Shown piece by piece: positions 1 to 7,349 of a DNA stretch of 7,775 bases. The DNA is from Actinomycetota bacterium (GTDB taxonomy: Bacteria > Actinomycetota > Actinomycetes > Nanopelagicales > Nanopelagicaceae), in contig WLQV01000046.1 of NCBI GenBank assembly GCA_009697555.1, forward strand, positions 1 to 7,775. The letters run 5' to 3'. The notes under the pieces are model-generated. The model was not told the DNA's origin and searched no databases. It saw only the letters and a list, made by a program, of their open reading frames with translations. The translations under genes were made by a program, and so were the position numbers. Every line of letters begins with the position of its first letter. Positions within the stretch are counted from its first letter, which is position 1.

Positions 1-1499
1 AGCCATTCGTCTTCGTAGATCCAGGTGCATTCAACGCAATGTTCTTCGGTGTCGGTGTTATGAAGGTGAAGTCACTCTTTAGAAAACTCCGTAAATTGGC
101 GCTGCGTTACGGTGGAGTAGTTGTCTTCTTCGATGAGGCAGATTCTCTAGGAAATCGCGGCAACATCTCTAGCGGTGGACCACAACGCTTCGACGGCAAA
201 TCACAGAGTGCAATCTTTGGCGATGCCTGTCATGGTGGTAATTACCTATCAGAGAGCGCGGTATCTATCTTGGCGCGCGAGAAGTTTGTAGTTGGTGGAG
301 CGGGTGGCGGCGGTGGCGGCGGTGGAATGGGAACTCTGCAATCACTTCTGACTGAACTCTCTGGTTTGAAGAAGCCACGTGGATTTTTCAATCGCATCGT
401 TCGCAGAACTTTAGGTTTGCGTCCCAAGAATCCTCCGAAATATCGAATCTTGGTTGTTATGGCAACAAACATGCCAGAGGCGCTCGATGAGGCGCTATTG
501 CGTCCTGGTCGTATCGATCGAATGTATCGCGTTGGTTATCCCAGCAAGGCAGGACGCATCCGTACCTACGAGGGATATCTCGCCAAGGTTTCACACTCAC
601 TTACTGAAGCCGAGATCGACAAACTTGCAACCATCACACCGTATGCAACTGGTGCCACAATTAAAGACACAATTAACGAGGCGCTCATTACTGCGATTCG
701 CAATGGTCGTACCTCAATTACCTGGCCCGATGTCATTAAAGCTAAGCAACTCAAAGAACTTGGACCAAGTGAAGATGTGGAATACATCGAGCGCGAACGC
801 CACGCGGTTGCAGTTCACGAGGCATGTCACGCAGTTATGGCCCATCGAGTTCGCCAACACATGGCAATTGATTTAGCCACGATCGAAAAGGGTTCAGATT
901 ATCTCGGCATGGTCGCATCGATTCCGCCCGATGATCAATTCACTCGTTGGCGCACCGAATATGAATCAGATATCTTGGTCTCATTGGCATCCCTTGCCGG
1001 TGAGCGCCTCTTCTTCGATGGCGACAATTCATCTGGTGTCTCTGGAGATCTAGAGAGTGCAACCACTATTGCCTCTTTGATGGAAGGTCAGTGGGGAATG
1101 GGCTCCACCATCTCCTCGCATGCAACTGCACGTCGATTTGAAATGGGATCACCCGGCGGCGGCCAAGGCGGAAAGAGCAAAGGCGATACGCAAGCAAATA
1201 TGCGTATGGCACTTGCCGATCGCATCGAGCAGAATTTAGGCCTGCTTATTGTGAAAGCTGAAGAGATTCTCAAGAAGAATCGCAATGAAGTTCTCGCACT
1301 GGCACATGCCTTGGAGATTCATAAAACACTCTCGGGTGAAGATGTTGCTGCCGTGATCGATGGCACAGTGGGATCAATTGTCGATGGCCGTCCCTACAAG
1401 GAGAAAGCCTTACTTGCGCAGATTGAGCGATATCACAAAGCAGCAGTCAGTGCTCACTTCGAGCACCGCACCCCTGATGTAGAAATCCCGCATATTTAG
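1..1499 (+). CDS. FtsH-like AAA+ zinc metalloprotease (M41), 5' truncated
   Basis: An ATP-driven protease of the FtsH family, which normally unfolds and degrades membrane and soluble proteins at the inner face of the membrane. The reading frame is open from the left edge. The ATG at 39 lies inside the pore-loop motif MFFGVG, so it is not the start; the Walker A motif and any N-terminal membrane segments lie upstream of the window. Numbering from that ATG: Walker B VVVFFDEAD with D32/E33, second region of homology ATNMPEALDEALLRPGRIDR with arginine fingers R158 and R161, zinc motif HEACH 260-264 and the likely third zinc ligand D337 in SGDLESAT. All expected catalytic residues visible here are present, so it is probably active. 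Unlike typical FtsH, the stretch from Walker B to ATN is 113 residues against 48 in E. coli, from two insertions. HEACH replaces the usual HEAGH. The family call is firm; whether it is the organism's main FtsH or a divergent paralogue is unknown. Confidence 0.93.
   Translation, partial: PFVFVDPGAFNAMFFGVGVMKVKSLFRKLRKLALRYGGVVVFFDEADSLGNRGNISSGGPQRFDGKSQSAIFGDACHGGNYLSESAVSILAREKFVVGGAGGGGGGGGMGTLQSLLTELSGLKKPRGFFNRIVRRTLGLRPKNPPKYRILVVMATNMPEALDEALLRPGRIDRMYRVGYPSKAGRIRTYEGYLAKVSHSLTEAEIDKLATITPYATGATIKDTINEALITAIRNGRTSITWPDVIKAKQLKELGPSEDVEYIERERHAVAVHEACHAVMAHRVRQHMAIDLATIEKGSDYLGMVASIPPDDQFTRWRTEYESDILVSLASLAGERLFFDGDNSSGVSGDLESATTIASLMEGQWGMGSTISSHATARRFEMGSPGGGQGGKSKGDTQANMRMALADRIEQNLGLLIVKAEEILKKNRNEVLALAHALEIHKTLSGEDVAAVIDGTVGSIVDGRPYKEKALLAQIERYHKAAVSAHFEHRTPDVEIPHI
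303..326 (+). repeat. GGTGGCGGC tandem repeat encoding eight glycines
   Basis: A 9-base unit GGTGGCGGC occurs twice and then starts a third time as GGTGGA. It lies in frame in the protease gene and encodes eight consecutive glycines, preceded by GGA (Gly-Gly-Ala). It sits at the end of the first insertion of the ATPase domain, just before the helix TLQSLLTELSGL. Because the unit is a multiple of three, slippage would change linker length without shifting the frame. The repeat is seen directly; any variability is inference. Confidence 0.8.
1450..1466 (+). repeat. Inverted repeat near 3' end of the protease gene
   Basis: GTGCTC and GAGCAC form a perfect 6-base inverted repeat around a 5-base loop (ACTTC), about 30 bases before the protease stop codon and inside its coding sequence. 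There is no T-run after it, so it is not a standard intrinsic terminator. It could be a weak RNA hairpin between the protease and the downstream transcription unit, or chance. Confidence 0.4.
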
Positions 1500-1527
1500 C
1501 ATTCAGCACTCTCGCCATGGACTCAGG

Positions 1528-1541
1528 TAGGCTAATCAACA
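1528..1541 (+). promoter_or_regulatory. Putative -10 element TAGGCT for a leaderless transcript
   Basis: TAGGCT at 1528-1533 fits the TANNNT -10 consensus of actinobacterial housekeeping sigma factors. It ends 7 bases before the ATG at 1541, which would place transcription initiation at or next to that A, giving a leaderless mRNA, a common mode in Actinobacteria. The region about 17 bases upstream (AGCACT) is a poor -35 match. The bases CAGGTAG could alternatively be read as a weak ribosome binding site 10 bases from the ATG. This would be the promoter of the DUF948 gene and probably of the alaS to aroC unit. Confidence 0.45.
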
Positions 1542-1903
1542 TGGGTCCAGGCGGAATTGCAACGATTATTGCCAGCATCTCACTGCTGGTTATTGCGGTC
1601 GCTCTGAGCTACGCCGTTATTCGATTAAGTCGTCTCATTGATGAAGTAAAGAGTTCGCTCAAGACGATGACCGATGAGGCCACCCCGCTCATTGAAGAAG
1701 TAACTACAACGGTGAGTCTGGTGAATGGTCCGTTAAAGAGTTTCAATCGCATCACTAAGAATGTAGAAGATGTGACGACAAAATTTACCGATAGCGCAAA
1801 CAGTGTCATGGATAAGGGCGGCCCTGCTCTTCGTGTGGCTGGTGCGCTATTGAGCGCAGCCCAACTTTCCAAAGGTCGCAAAAAATCCAAGAGAGCCGAG
1901 TAG
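1541..1903 (+). CDS. DUF948-type single-span membrane protein
   Basis: A 120-residue protein of unknown biochemical function. One hydrophobic segment near residues 5-27 (IATIIASISLLVIAVALSYAV) is followed by a polar, probably helical region with regularly spaced Val, Leu and Ile. The C-terminus is basic (KGRKKSKRAE). This matches the DUF948 pattern found directly upstream of alaS in many Actinobacteria; the family call is from recognition, not a search. I chose ATG 1541 because the protein then begins right before the membrane helix, as in relatives, and because a -10-like TAGGCT lies just upstream. An in-frame ATG at 1517 would add eight residues but has no visible ribosome binding site and would put the -10 element inside the gene. 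The stop lies 9 bases before alaS, suggesting co-transcription. A structural or envelope role is plausible but unproven. Confidence 0.82.
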   Translation: MGPGGIATIIASISLLVIAVALSYAVIRLSRLIDEVKSSLKTMTDEATPLIEEVTTTVSLVNGPLKSFNRITKNVEDVTTKFTDSANSVMDKGGPALRVAGALLSAAQLSKGRKKSKRAE

Positions 1904-1912
1904 TCGCCAGCT

Positions 1913-4585
1913 GTGGAATCTGCTGACATTCGCGCTCGATGGCTCACCTTCTTTGAATCGGGCAACTCACTAGGGCTTAAACACACCGTTGTTCCATCGG
2001 CCTCCTTGATTGCCGATGATCCCAATCTCTTACTAGTAAACGCTGGCATGGTGCCCTTCAAACCTTATTTTCTAGGCGAAGTAAAGCCGCCATTTCAACG
2101 AGCTACTTCGGTGCAGAAGTGTGTACGAACTTTAGACATTGATGAAGTTGGGAAGACCACACGTCACGCATCATTTTTTCAAATGTGTGGCAACTTCTCA
2201 TTTGGTGATTACTTCAAAGAGGGAGCGATCACGCTTGCGTGGGAGCTGCTAACAAAGCCAACATCGCAGGGTGGTTATGGTTTTGCAGAGGATCGTCTCT
2301 GGGTAACTGTTTACAAGAGCGATGATGAAGCAGCCGACATTTGGCATAAGAAGATCGGTATTCCGAAAGAGCGGATCCAACGACGTGACATGGCCGATAA
2401 CTTCTGGTCGATGGGTGTGCCTGGACCTTGTGGTCCATGTTCGGAGATTTACTTCGACCGCGGTCCTGCTTATGGCGCCGATGGTGGACCGATCGCCGAT
2501 GAGAATCGTTACTTAGAAATTTGGAATCTTGTTTTCATGCAGAATGAGCGCGGTCAAGGTGGAAGTAAAGATGATTTCCCAATCGTTGGCGAGCTTCCTG
2601 CAAAGTCAATTGATACTGGTCTTGGGCTAGAGCGCACTGCCGCTTTATTGCAGGGCGTTGAGAACATCTATGAGATCGATACGACAAAAATTATTCTCAA
2701 TCGCGCAAGTGAATTAACTGGCGCTAAATATGGGAAAGACCAGAACGCTGACATTTCACTTCGTGTGATCGCCGATCATGCTCGCACTACAGCGATGCTG
2801 ATTGGCGATGGCGTTACTCCTGGCAATGAAGGTCGCGGTTATGTATTGCGCCGCATGATGCGCCGCACGATTCGCAACATGCGCTTACTCGGTGGACCAG
2901 AGAAATCTATGAATGAATTGATCGATGCGGCAATAGCAGCGATGGGACCTCAATATCCGGAGTTAGTAACGGAGAAGGGGCGAATCTCATCGGTTGCAAA
3001 CTCTGAAGAGGAAACCTTCCTGCAAACACTTAAGAGCGGTACAACAATTTTTGATCAGGCAAGTGCTGCGCTGAAGAAGAGCAAGGTTTCCCAATTGCCC
3101 GCTGATGAGGCATTTAAATTGCATGACACCTATGGCTTCCCAATTGATCTCACATTAGAGATGGCCGCCGAACAAGGTTTGAAAGTTGATGAAGAAGGAT
3201 TCCGCCGATTAATGACCGAACAGCGCGATCGGGCAAAAGCCGATGCGAAATCTAAGAAGGCCGGTCATGCCGATCTCTCGGAGTATCGCAAGTTTGCCGA
3301 TTCCTTTGGCCTCTCAGAATTCATTGGCTACACAAGCGTTTCGAGTGAATCGACAGTGCGCGGATTACTTACCAATGGCAAGAGTGCAAAGAGTGCCGGC
3401 GTTGGCGCAGAAGTAGAAATAGTTTTAGATCGCACCCCATTTTATTCGGAGGCCGGCGGTCAATTAGCCGATGGTGGAACCATCAAGCTCCACGATTCAA
3501 CAGTTGTTGAGATCGATGATGTGCAATCACCAGTTCCTGGAATCTTCGTGCACTCGGGGCGAGTAATTTCTGGTGCAATTGAAGTTGGCGCTTCGGTCTT
3601 AGCTGAGATTGATCAAGAGCGTCGTGATGCGATCTCTCGGGCACACACTGCAACTCACATGGTGCATAAAGCTTTCCGCGAAGTATTGGGAGAGACCGCA
3701 ACACAGGCAGGTTCGGAGAATTCACCAGGACGCTTCCGCTTTGATTTTCCTGCAACTGGCGCAGTTCCTACTTCAGTTTTGAGCGAGGTAGAAGAGCGGG
3801 TTAATTCGCTGCTCATCAAAAACTGGGAAGTAAATGTGGAGGTAATGTCACAGGATGCGGCGAAGAAGATCGGCGCGATGGCGCTCTTTGGCGAAAAGTA
3901 TGGCGATCAAGTTCGCGTTGTGAGTGTCGGTGATTGGGCGCGGGAACTCTGCGGCGGAACACATGTGCAGCGCAGCGGTCAGCTGGGGCTAGTGAAATTA
4001 TTGGGCGAGGCATCTATTGGCGCAGGTGTGCGTCGCGTTGAAGCACTCGTCGGTGCAGATGCTTATAGATTTTTAGCACGCGAACATATCCTGCTCGATT
4101 CACTCACTGAAATCATCAAGGGCGCACGCGTAGAGGAACTTCCAGAGCGCATCAATGGTTTGGTTAATCGCCTCAAAGATGTAGAGAAAGAACTTGCGAC
4201 TATGCGCTCGGCAAATGCACTAAGCCAAGTGGGAGATCTGACTAAGAGCGCAGTCGTTGTCAATGGCACATCCTTTATTGGCGCGAGATTATCTGATGGG
4301 CTATCTGGCGATGATCTTCGTAAAGTCGCACTCGATCTGCGTGCCCGTATTGAGGATTGCGTTGTTGCACTAATTAGTGGTGAAGCTGATAAACCAGTTC
4401 TAGTCTGCGCAGTGAGTCCAAGTGCGCAAGGTAAGGGAATTAAAGCTGGCGCCTTAGTAAAGATTGGTTCGGCAGTTCTTGGCGGTGGCGGTGGTGGTAA
4501 GGATGATTTTGCACAAGGTGGCGGTGTCAATCTAGCGGCAGGTCAAGCAGCCCTTGATGCAATCGCACTTGCACTGCGCGGGTAG
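1913..4585 (+). CDS. alaS: Alanyl-tRNA synthetase
   Basis: Charges tRNA-Ala with alanine in the cytoplasm and edits mischarged Ser/Gly-tRNA. It is 890 residues, the usual full length. Order: class II aminoacylation core with motif 2 region [19 protein letters not shown] (83-101), the segment [12 protein letters not shown], and motif 3 GLGLER (236-241); tRNA-recognition helical region; editing domain with zinc-binding HTATH (578-582) and C680/H684 in CGGTH; C-terminal domain with the glycine loop GGGGGGK (857-863) followed by DDFAQGGG. All four editing-site metal ligands are present. The start is GTG 1913, because the protein then begins [15 protein letters not shown], matching the conserved actinobacterial N-terminus; there is no strong ribosome binding site. 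A small oddity is about five extra residues around SGNSLGLK (16-23), where relatives usually have a shorter loop before HTVVPSASL. It ends 5 bases before ruvX. Confidence 0.98.
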   Translation: MESADIRARWLTFFESGNSLGLKHTVVPSASLIADDPNLLLVNAGMVPFKPYFLGEVKPPFQRATSVQKCVRTLDIDEVGKTTRHASFFQMCGNFSFGDYFKEGAITLAWELLTKPTSQGGYGFAEDRLWVTVYKSDDEAADIWHKKIGIPKERIQRRDMADNFWSMGVPGPCGPCSEIYFDRGPAYGADGGPIADENRYLEIWNLVFMQNERGQGGSKDDFPIVGELPAKSIDTGLGLERTAALLQGVENIYEIDTTKIILNRASELTGAKYGKDQNADISLRVIADHARTTAMLIGDGVTPGNEGRGYVLRRMMRRTIRNMRLLGGPEKSMNELIDAAIAAMGPQYPELVTEKGRISSVANSEEETFLQTLKSGTTIFDQASAALKKSKVSQLPADEAFKLHDTYGFPIDLTLEMAAEQGLKVDEEGFRRLMTEQRDRAKADAKSKKAGHADLSEYRKFADSFGLSEFIGYTSVSSESTVRGLLTNGKSAKSAGVGAEVEIVLDRTPFYSEAGGQLADGGTIKLHDSTVVEIDDVQSPVPGIFVHSGRVISGAIEVGASVLAEIDQERRDAISRAHTATHMVHKAFREVLGETATQAGSENSPGRFRFDFPATGAVPTSVLSEVEERVNSLLIKNWEVNVEVMSQDAAKKIGAMALFGEKYGDQVRVVSVGDWARELCGGTHVQRSGQLGLVKLLGEASIGAGVRRVEALVGADAYRFLAREHILLDSLTEIIKGARVEELPERINGLVNRLKDVEKELATMRSANALSQVGDLTKSAVVVNGTSFIGARLSDGLSGDDLRKVALDLRARIEDCVVALISGEADKPVLVCAVSPSAQGKGIKAGALVKIGSAVLGGGGGGKDDFAQGGGVNLAAGQAALDAIALALRG

Positions 4586-4590
4586 GAGTT
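4584..4590 (+). promoter_or_regulatory. Ribosome binding site of ruvX overlapping the alaS stop
   Basis: AGGAG at 4584-4588 overlaps the TAG stop of alaS (4583-4585) and is followed by only TT before the ruvX ATG. The spacing is shorter than ideal. With the upstream GG (GGTAGGAG), pairing could shift slightly. The arrangement suggests ruvX translation is coupled to termination of alaS. Confidence 0.5.
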
Positions 4591-5010
4591 ATGAAATCAG
4601 GACGGCGCATTGCCTTTGATTATGGCGATACCCGAATTGGCGTTGCACTCAGTGACTTACATGCAATCCTTGCATCGCCTTTAACTGTTTTGCTCCGTGA
4701 AGATGCCGGGCTGACCGATCAACTCACAGCGCTATTTCTTGAGCACGAACCGATTGCCATCTACTTAGGAAATCCACTTCATCTCTCTGGTGTGGCTGGA
4801 GCAAGTAGCAGCAAGGTCTCTGACTTCAAAGCGCTTTTAGAGTCAATTACTGAGATACCAGTGATCTTGATTGATGAGCGCATGAGTACTACATCAGGGT
4901 TGAAATCTCTACGTGAGGCAGGAGTAGATAGTCGCAAGGCAAAAGAGTTGATTGATGCAGTGGCGGCGGTAGCTATCCTGGAACAAGGTATTGCAATGGA
5001 ACAGAAGTAA
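4591..5010 (+). CDS. ruvX: YqgF/RuvX-type pre-16S rRNA nuclease (putative Holliday junction resolvase)
   Basis: A 139-residue RNase H-fold protein of the YqgF family, usual length. E. coli YqgF is implicated in maturing the 16S rRNA 5' end, and the family was earlier predicted to resolve Holliday junctions. Visible: N-terminal RIAFDYGDTRIGVALSD with D10, central DERMSTT with D95/E96, and C-terminal IDAVAAVAIL with D122, giving the expected acidic catalytic set. The segment usually written VGLPxxxxG appears as YLGNPLHLSG, a mild departure. It follows alaS by 5 bases and its TAA overlaps the mltG ATG by one base (TAATG), so the genes are almost certainly co-translated. The alaS-ruvX-mltG order is conserved in Actinobacteria. 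Which substrate it cuts here cannot be told from sequence. Confidence 0.94.
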   Translation: MKSGRRIAFDYGDTRIGVALSDLHAILASPLTVLLREDAGLTDQLTALFLEHEPIAIYLGNPLHLSGVAGASSSKVSDFKALLESITEIPVILIDERMSTTSGLKSLREAGVDSRKAKELIDAVAAVAILEQGIAMEQK

Positions 5011-6032
5011 TGAAGGTATCGCTTCAATCCTTTATTCGAGTCTTTCTTGCACTTGTTCTGATTGTCGTAATGACTGGCGGCTTAGTAGTCGTTCGTCGGG
5101 CAGCGATTCGAGTCGCCGATTTTCCAGCTAACACCGCGCAGCAAGAAGTCACAATTGAAATTCCAGCCGGTGCAAGTGGCGATGTGATCGCGAAGTCACT
5201 CTTTGCTGCACAAGTAGTTGCCTCCGCGGAGAGTTTCTACCGCTTAGCTGTGCGAGATCCACGTGCTTCCACGATTGCGCCCGGATTACATCAGATTCAA
5301 AGACATATCCCAGCAACGGTTGCACTCACTCAATTGTTGGATCCCAAGCGCATCCCCAATCTGGTAATCGTTAAAGAAGGGGCGTGGCGCAGCGAAGTTA
5401 TCACTGCGCTAATTGCTCGGGGCTTTATCCGAAGCGAGATTGAAAAAGCGTTAAAATTAGTAAAGGTTCCGAAGGGTTTTACCGCAGTAGAGGGAATCTA
5501 TTTTCCCGCACAATATTCATTCCCTACTGGGACGACTGCACTGAGTGCGTTGCAGACAATGATCGATCGCTTTGCGGTTGAAGCGAAAGCGACTGGATTA
5601 TCAACGCCATCTGGAAAATTCACGTCCGCACAATTGTTGACTGTTGCCTCCATTGCGCAGGCCGAAGGCGACCTCGCTGATTTCCCAAAGATCACTCGCG
5701 TAATCTTCAATCGCCTCAAAATTGGAATGCCGCTACAGATGGACACCACAGTTCATTACATCAAGAAGTCTCGCGGTCGAATTTTTCTCAGCCTTAATTC
5801 GACAAAGATTGCTTCCCCCTACAACACCTACCTGCACTACGGCCTGCCACCAACTCCCATCGGAAACCCAGGTAGAGCTGCGATCAAGGCGGCGCTCAAT
5901 CCGGCGCCAGGCGAGTGGACCTTCTTTATTACGGTGAAACCGGGCGATACTCGCTTCACATCTTCGGCGAGCGAATTTAATAACTGGAAGAATGAGTACG
6001 AGAAGAATGCAAAGGCGGGGTTATTTAAATGA
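5010..6032 (+). CDS. mltG: Endolytic murein transglycosylase MltG
   Basis: Cleaves nascent peptidoglycan glycan strands at the membrane, thought to terminate their elongation. It is 340 residues, the same size as E. coli MltG. One N-terminal membrane helix covers about residues 8-28 (RVFLALVLIVVMTGGLVVV), with Arg residues after it and the rest outside the cell. The YceG catalytic domain shows VASIAQAEGD with the likely catalytic E219, then VIFNRL, GMPLQMDTTVHY and SPYNTY, with GLPPTPIGNPG after it. These line up with E. coli ASIVEKET, LQTDPTV and AYNTY/GLPPGAIATPG. Only the second Glu of the E. coli EKE is kept, as in other actinobacterial members. There is no LysM domain. Its ATG overlaps the ruvX TAA by one base, and its TGA overlaps the aroE ATG by four (ATGA). 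Confidence 0.96.
   Translation: MKVSLQSFIRVFLALVLIVVMTGGLVVVRRAAIRVADFPANTAQQEVTIEIPAGASGDVIAKSLFAAQVVASAESFYRLAVRDPRASTIAPGLHQIQRHIPATVALTQLLDPKRIPNLVIVKEGAWRSEVITALIARGFIRSEIEKALKLVKVPKGFTAVEGIYFPAQYSFPTGTTALSALQTMIDRFAVEAKATGLSTPSGKFTSAQLLTVASIAQAEGDLADFPKITRVIFNRLKIGMPLQMDTTVHYIKKSRGRIFLSLNSTKIASPYNTYLHYGLPPTPIGNPGRAAIKAALNPAPGEWTFFITVKPGDTRFTSSASEFNNWKNEYEKNAKAGLFK
6011..6028 (+). promoter_or_regulatory. Ribosome binding site of aroE inside mltG
   Basis: The purine-rich AAAGGCGGGG at 6011-6020 lies 8 bases before the aroE ATG at 6029, within the last codons of mltG. Together with the ATGA overlap, it supports this start for aroE and coupled translation with mltG. Confidence 0.5.
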
Positions 6033-6877
6033 ATGGGCAATTACGGGCAGCTGTTCTTGGTTCGCCGATTTCGCATTCACTCTCACCTGTACTGCATCGC
6101 TGCGCTTATGAAATCTTAGGAATTGCGGCTACTTATGACGCAATCGAAATTCAAGAGAACCAACTCGTTGAATTTGTCTCGAAGATGGATTCAAGTTGGC
6201 TTGGCGTATCCCTGACGATGCCGCTTAAAGAAGAGGTATTGAAGGTCGCTGATGAAGTTGACCCACTTGCCTCACGAATCCAATCCGCCAACACTCTCTA
6301 TCGAGTGGGAGAGAAGTGGCGAGCAACGAGTACCGATGTTAATGGCTTCAGTTATGCCTTAGCGGCAAAGAGTTCAGAGAATTTCACATCAGTAGTAATC
6401 CTCGGCGCCGGGGCAACCGCTCGTTGTGCCGCGGCAGCCTTTGATGGCAAGGGTCGAAGAATTACCGTTCTGCTTCGTAGCGATTACCGTAAAGCGCAGA
6501 TGCAACCATGCGTGAGTGAAGGAGAGTTGCACTTTGCACAGTGGAATGATCGCACCGCTCTTCTCGATGCTGATTTAATCGTCAACACCACACCTGCTGG
6601 TGTCGGTGATGAGGTTGCACTCCTTCTAGATCATAAGCCGGATGCGATTTTCTTTGAAGCACTTTATAACCCATGGCCAACTCGCCTTTTGCAATCATGG
6701 CGCGCTACACAATCGCGTGGAATTGATGGTTTAGATCTACTAGTGCATCAAGCAATTGATCAGATCGCACTCCAGACCGAAGGCGTCCGAAAGATGGATC
6801 TACCCGAACGCAGTACTTTTGCGGCTGCGCTGCGAAGGGCTGGGTTGAAAGCACTGGGAGTAAATCCACAGGCTTAA
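6029..6877 (+). CDS. aroE: Shikimate dehydrogenase (NADP+)
   Basis: Reduces 3-dehydroshikimate to shikimate, the fourth step of the shikimate pathway to chorismate and aromatic amino acids. It is 282 residues, standard length. The N-terminal substrate domain shows LGSPISHSLSP (residues 10-20, with the SLS shikimate-binding serines), SLTMPLK with catalytic K67, SANT with N88, and STDVNGF with catalytic D103. The NADP domain shows the glycine loop GAGATAR (126-132), and further on LLRSDYRKA where E. coli has the phosphate-binding NRTxxRA, so the cofactor pocket is slightly different but keeps basic residues. Later motifs are TTPAGV, LYNPWPT and GLDLLVHQAIDQI. The ATG overlaps the mltG stop and has a purine-rich site 8 bases upstream. 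It works in the same pathway as aroC, 472 bases downstream of its stop. Confidence 0.96.
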   Translation: MNGQLRAAVLGSPISHSLSPVLHRCAYEILGIAATYDAIEIQENQLVEFVSKMDSSWLGVSLTMPLKEEVLKVADEVDPLASRIQSANTLYRVGEKWRATSTDVNGFSYALAAKSSENFTSVVILGAGATARCAAAAFDGKGRRITVLLRSDYRKAQMQPCVSEGELHFAQWNDRTALLDADLIVNTTPAGVGDEVALLLDHKPDAIFFEALYNPWPTRLLQSWRATQSRGIDGLDLLVHQAIDQIALQTEGVRKMDLPERSTFAAALRRAGLKALGVNPQA

Positions 6878-6903
6878 AGCACGAAACTTTCGCGCGCGCT
6901 TTA
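6875..6903 (+). repeat. Inverted repeat in the aroE - prepilin peptidase gap
   Basis: TAAAGC (6875-6880, beginning with the aroE stop) and GCTTTA (6898-6903) form a perfect 6-base inverted repeat 17 bases apart. Inside it lies CGAAA-C-TTTCG (6882-6892), a near-perfect palindrome, followed by alternating CGCGCGC. There is no T-run, so it is not a normal terminator. It fills most of the only gap longer than 10 bases within the alaS-aroC unit. It could be a weak hairpin modulating downstream expression, or a protein-binding site; function is unknown. Confidence 0.4.
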
Positions 6904-6910
6904 GTGGCGC

Positions 6911-7345
6911 ATGAGAATTTTGCCTTATCTAGTAGCTGCCTTTTTTGGCGCGAGATCTTCTTTAGTTGATTTACGCCACTACCGATTACCGAACAAGTAT
7001 TCGGTAGGTGTCTTTCTCGCGGCCTGCATGGCTAATGGAATTTCGCAAGCCGGTAAGAATTGCATACTCACTCTGACTTCATATCTTCTTATTCTCATTC
7101 TGGTTCGAGGGAATTTGGGATTGGGCGATGTGAAATTCGCCGGCGCATGTAGTGGCTTCCTATCGAGTGATCTCTCGGTTATTGCATCTTTTCTACTGGT
7201 GACATGGATCTTCGGTGCAGTGCAGTTAGTGGTTATTCGATCGTGTAGTGGAATGTGGCCAAAGAAGATCGCGTTAGGACCAGCAATTTATCTGTCAACG
7301 ATCGCCTTATTAGGCGCGAGATGGGCACCTTCTCTGTCACAATAG
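6911..7345 (+). CDS. A24 family prepilin peptidase, short form
   Basis: A membrane aspartic peptidase predicted to cleave the leader of type IV-like or Tad prepilins at the cytoplasmic face. It is 144 residues with about six hydrophobic segments. It carries both A24 catalytic aspartates: D20 in [12 protein letters not shown] and D73 in GLGD (the GxGD motif), followed by VKFAG. It lacks the N-terminal cytoplasmic methylase domain with paired CxxC of full-length PilD, so it resembles short TadV/CpaA-type enzymes and the homologue near aroE in mycobacteria. The ATG at 6911 gives a first membrane helix directly; no strong ribosome binding site is seen. It lies 33 bases after aroE and 4 bases before aroC. 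No pilin gene is in the window, so its substrates must be encoded elsewhere. Confidence 0.9.
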   Translation: MRILPYLVAAFFGARSSLVDLRHYRLPNKYSVGVFLAACMANGISQAGKNCILTLTSYLLILILVRGNLGLGDVKFAGACSGFLSSDLSVIASFLLVTWIFGAVQLVVIRSCSGMWPKKIALGPAIYLSTIALLGARWAPSLSQ

Positions 7346-7349
7346 GCCA

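Noticed and set aside
39..41. ATG at 39 as the start of the FtsH-like gene
   Set aside because: Sequence upstream in the same frame (PFVFVDPGAFNA) aligns with FtsH, and the ATG falls in the pore-loop motif; the true start is outside the window.
242..472. Reverse frame with a polyproline stretch
   Set aside because: The proline run is simply the complement of the glycine repeat in the protease gene.
454..876. 140-codon plus-strand frame inside the protease gene
   Set aside because: It is an out-of-frame shadow; the protease frame carries SRH and HEACH motifs over the same bases.
1517..1519. ATG at 1517 as the start of the DUF948 gene
   Set aside because: No ribosome binding site, adds eight unconserved-looking residues, and covers the TAGGCT element; kept only as an alternative.
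1500..1540. Intrinsic terminator after the protease gene
   Set aside because: No stem followed by a T-run is present in these bases.
1609..2061. 150-codon reverse-strand frame across the DUF948/alaS junction
   Set aside because: It lies opposite two well-supported genes, its translation resembles no family I recognise, and it has no start context.
4063..4530. 155-codon reverse-strand frame opposite the 3' part of alaS
   Set aside because: Low-complexity Pro/Ser/Arg translation, including a Pro run that is the antisense of AlaS glycine codons; an antisense shadow.
4481..4530. Glycine-rich stretch in AlaS as a possible repeat expansion
   Set aside because: The GGGGGGK...AQGGG loop is a normal conserved motif of the AlaS C-terminal domain.
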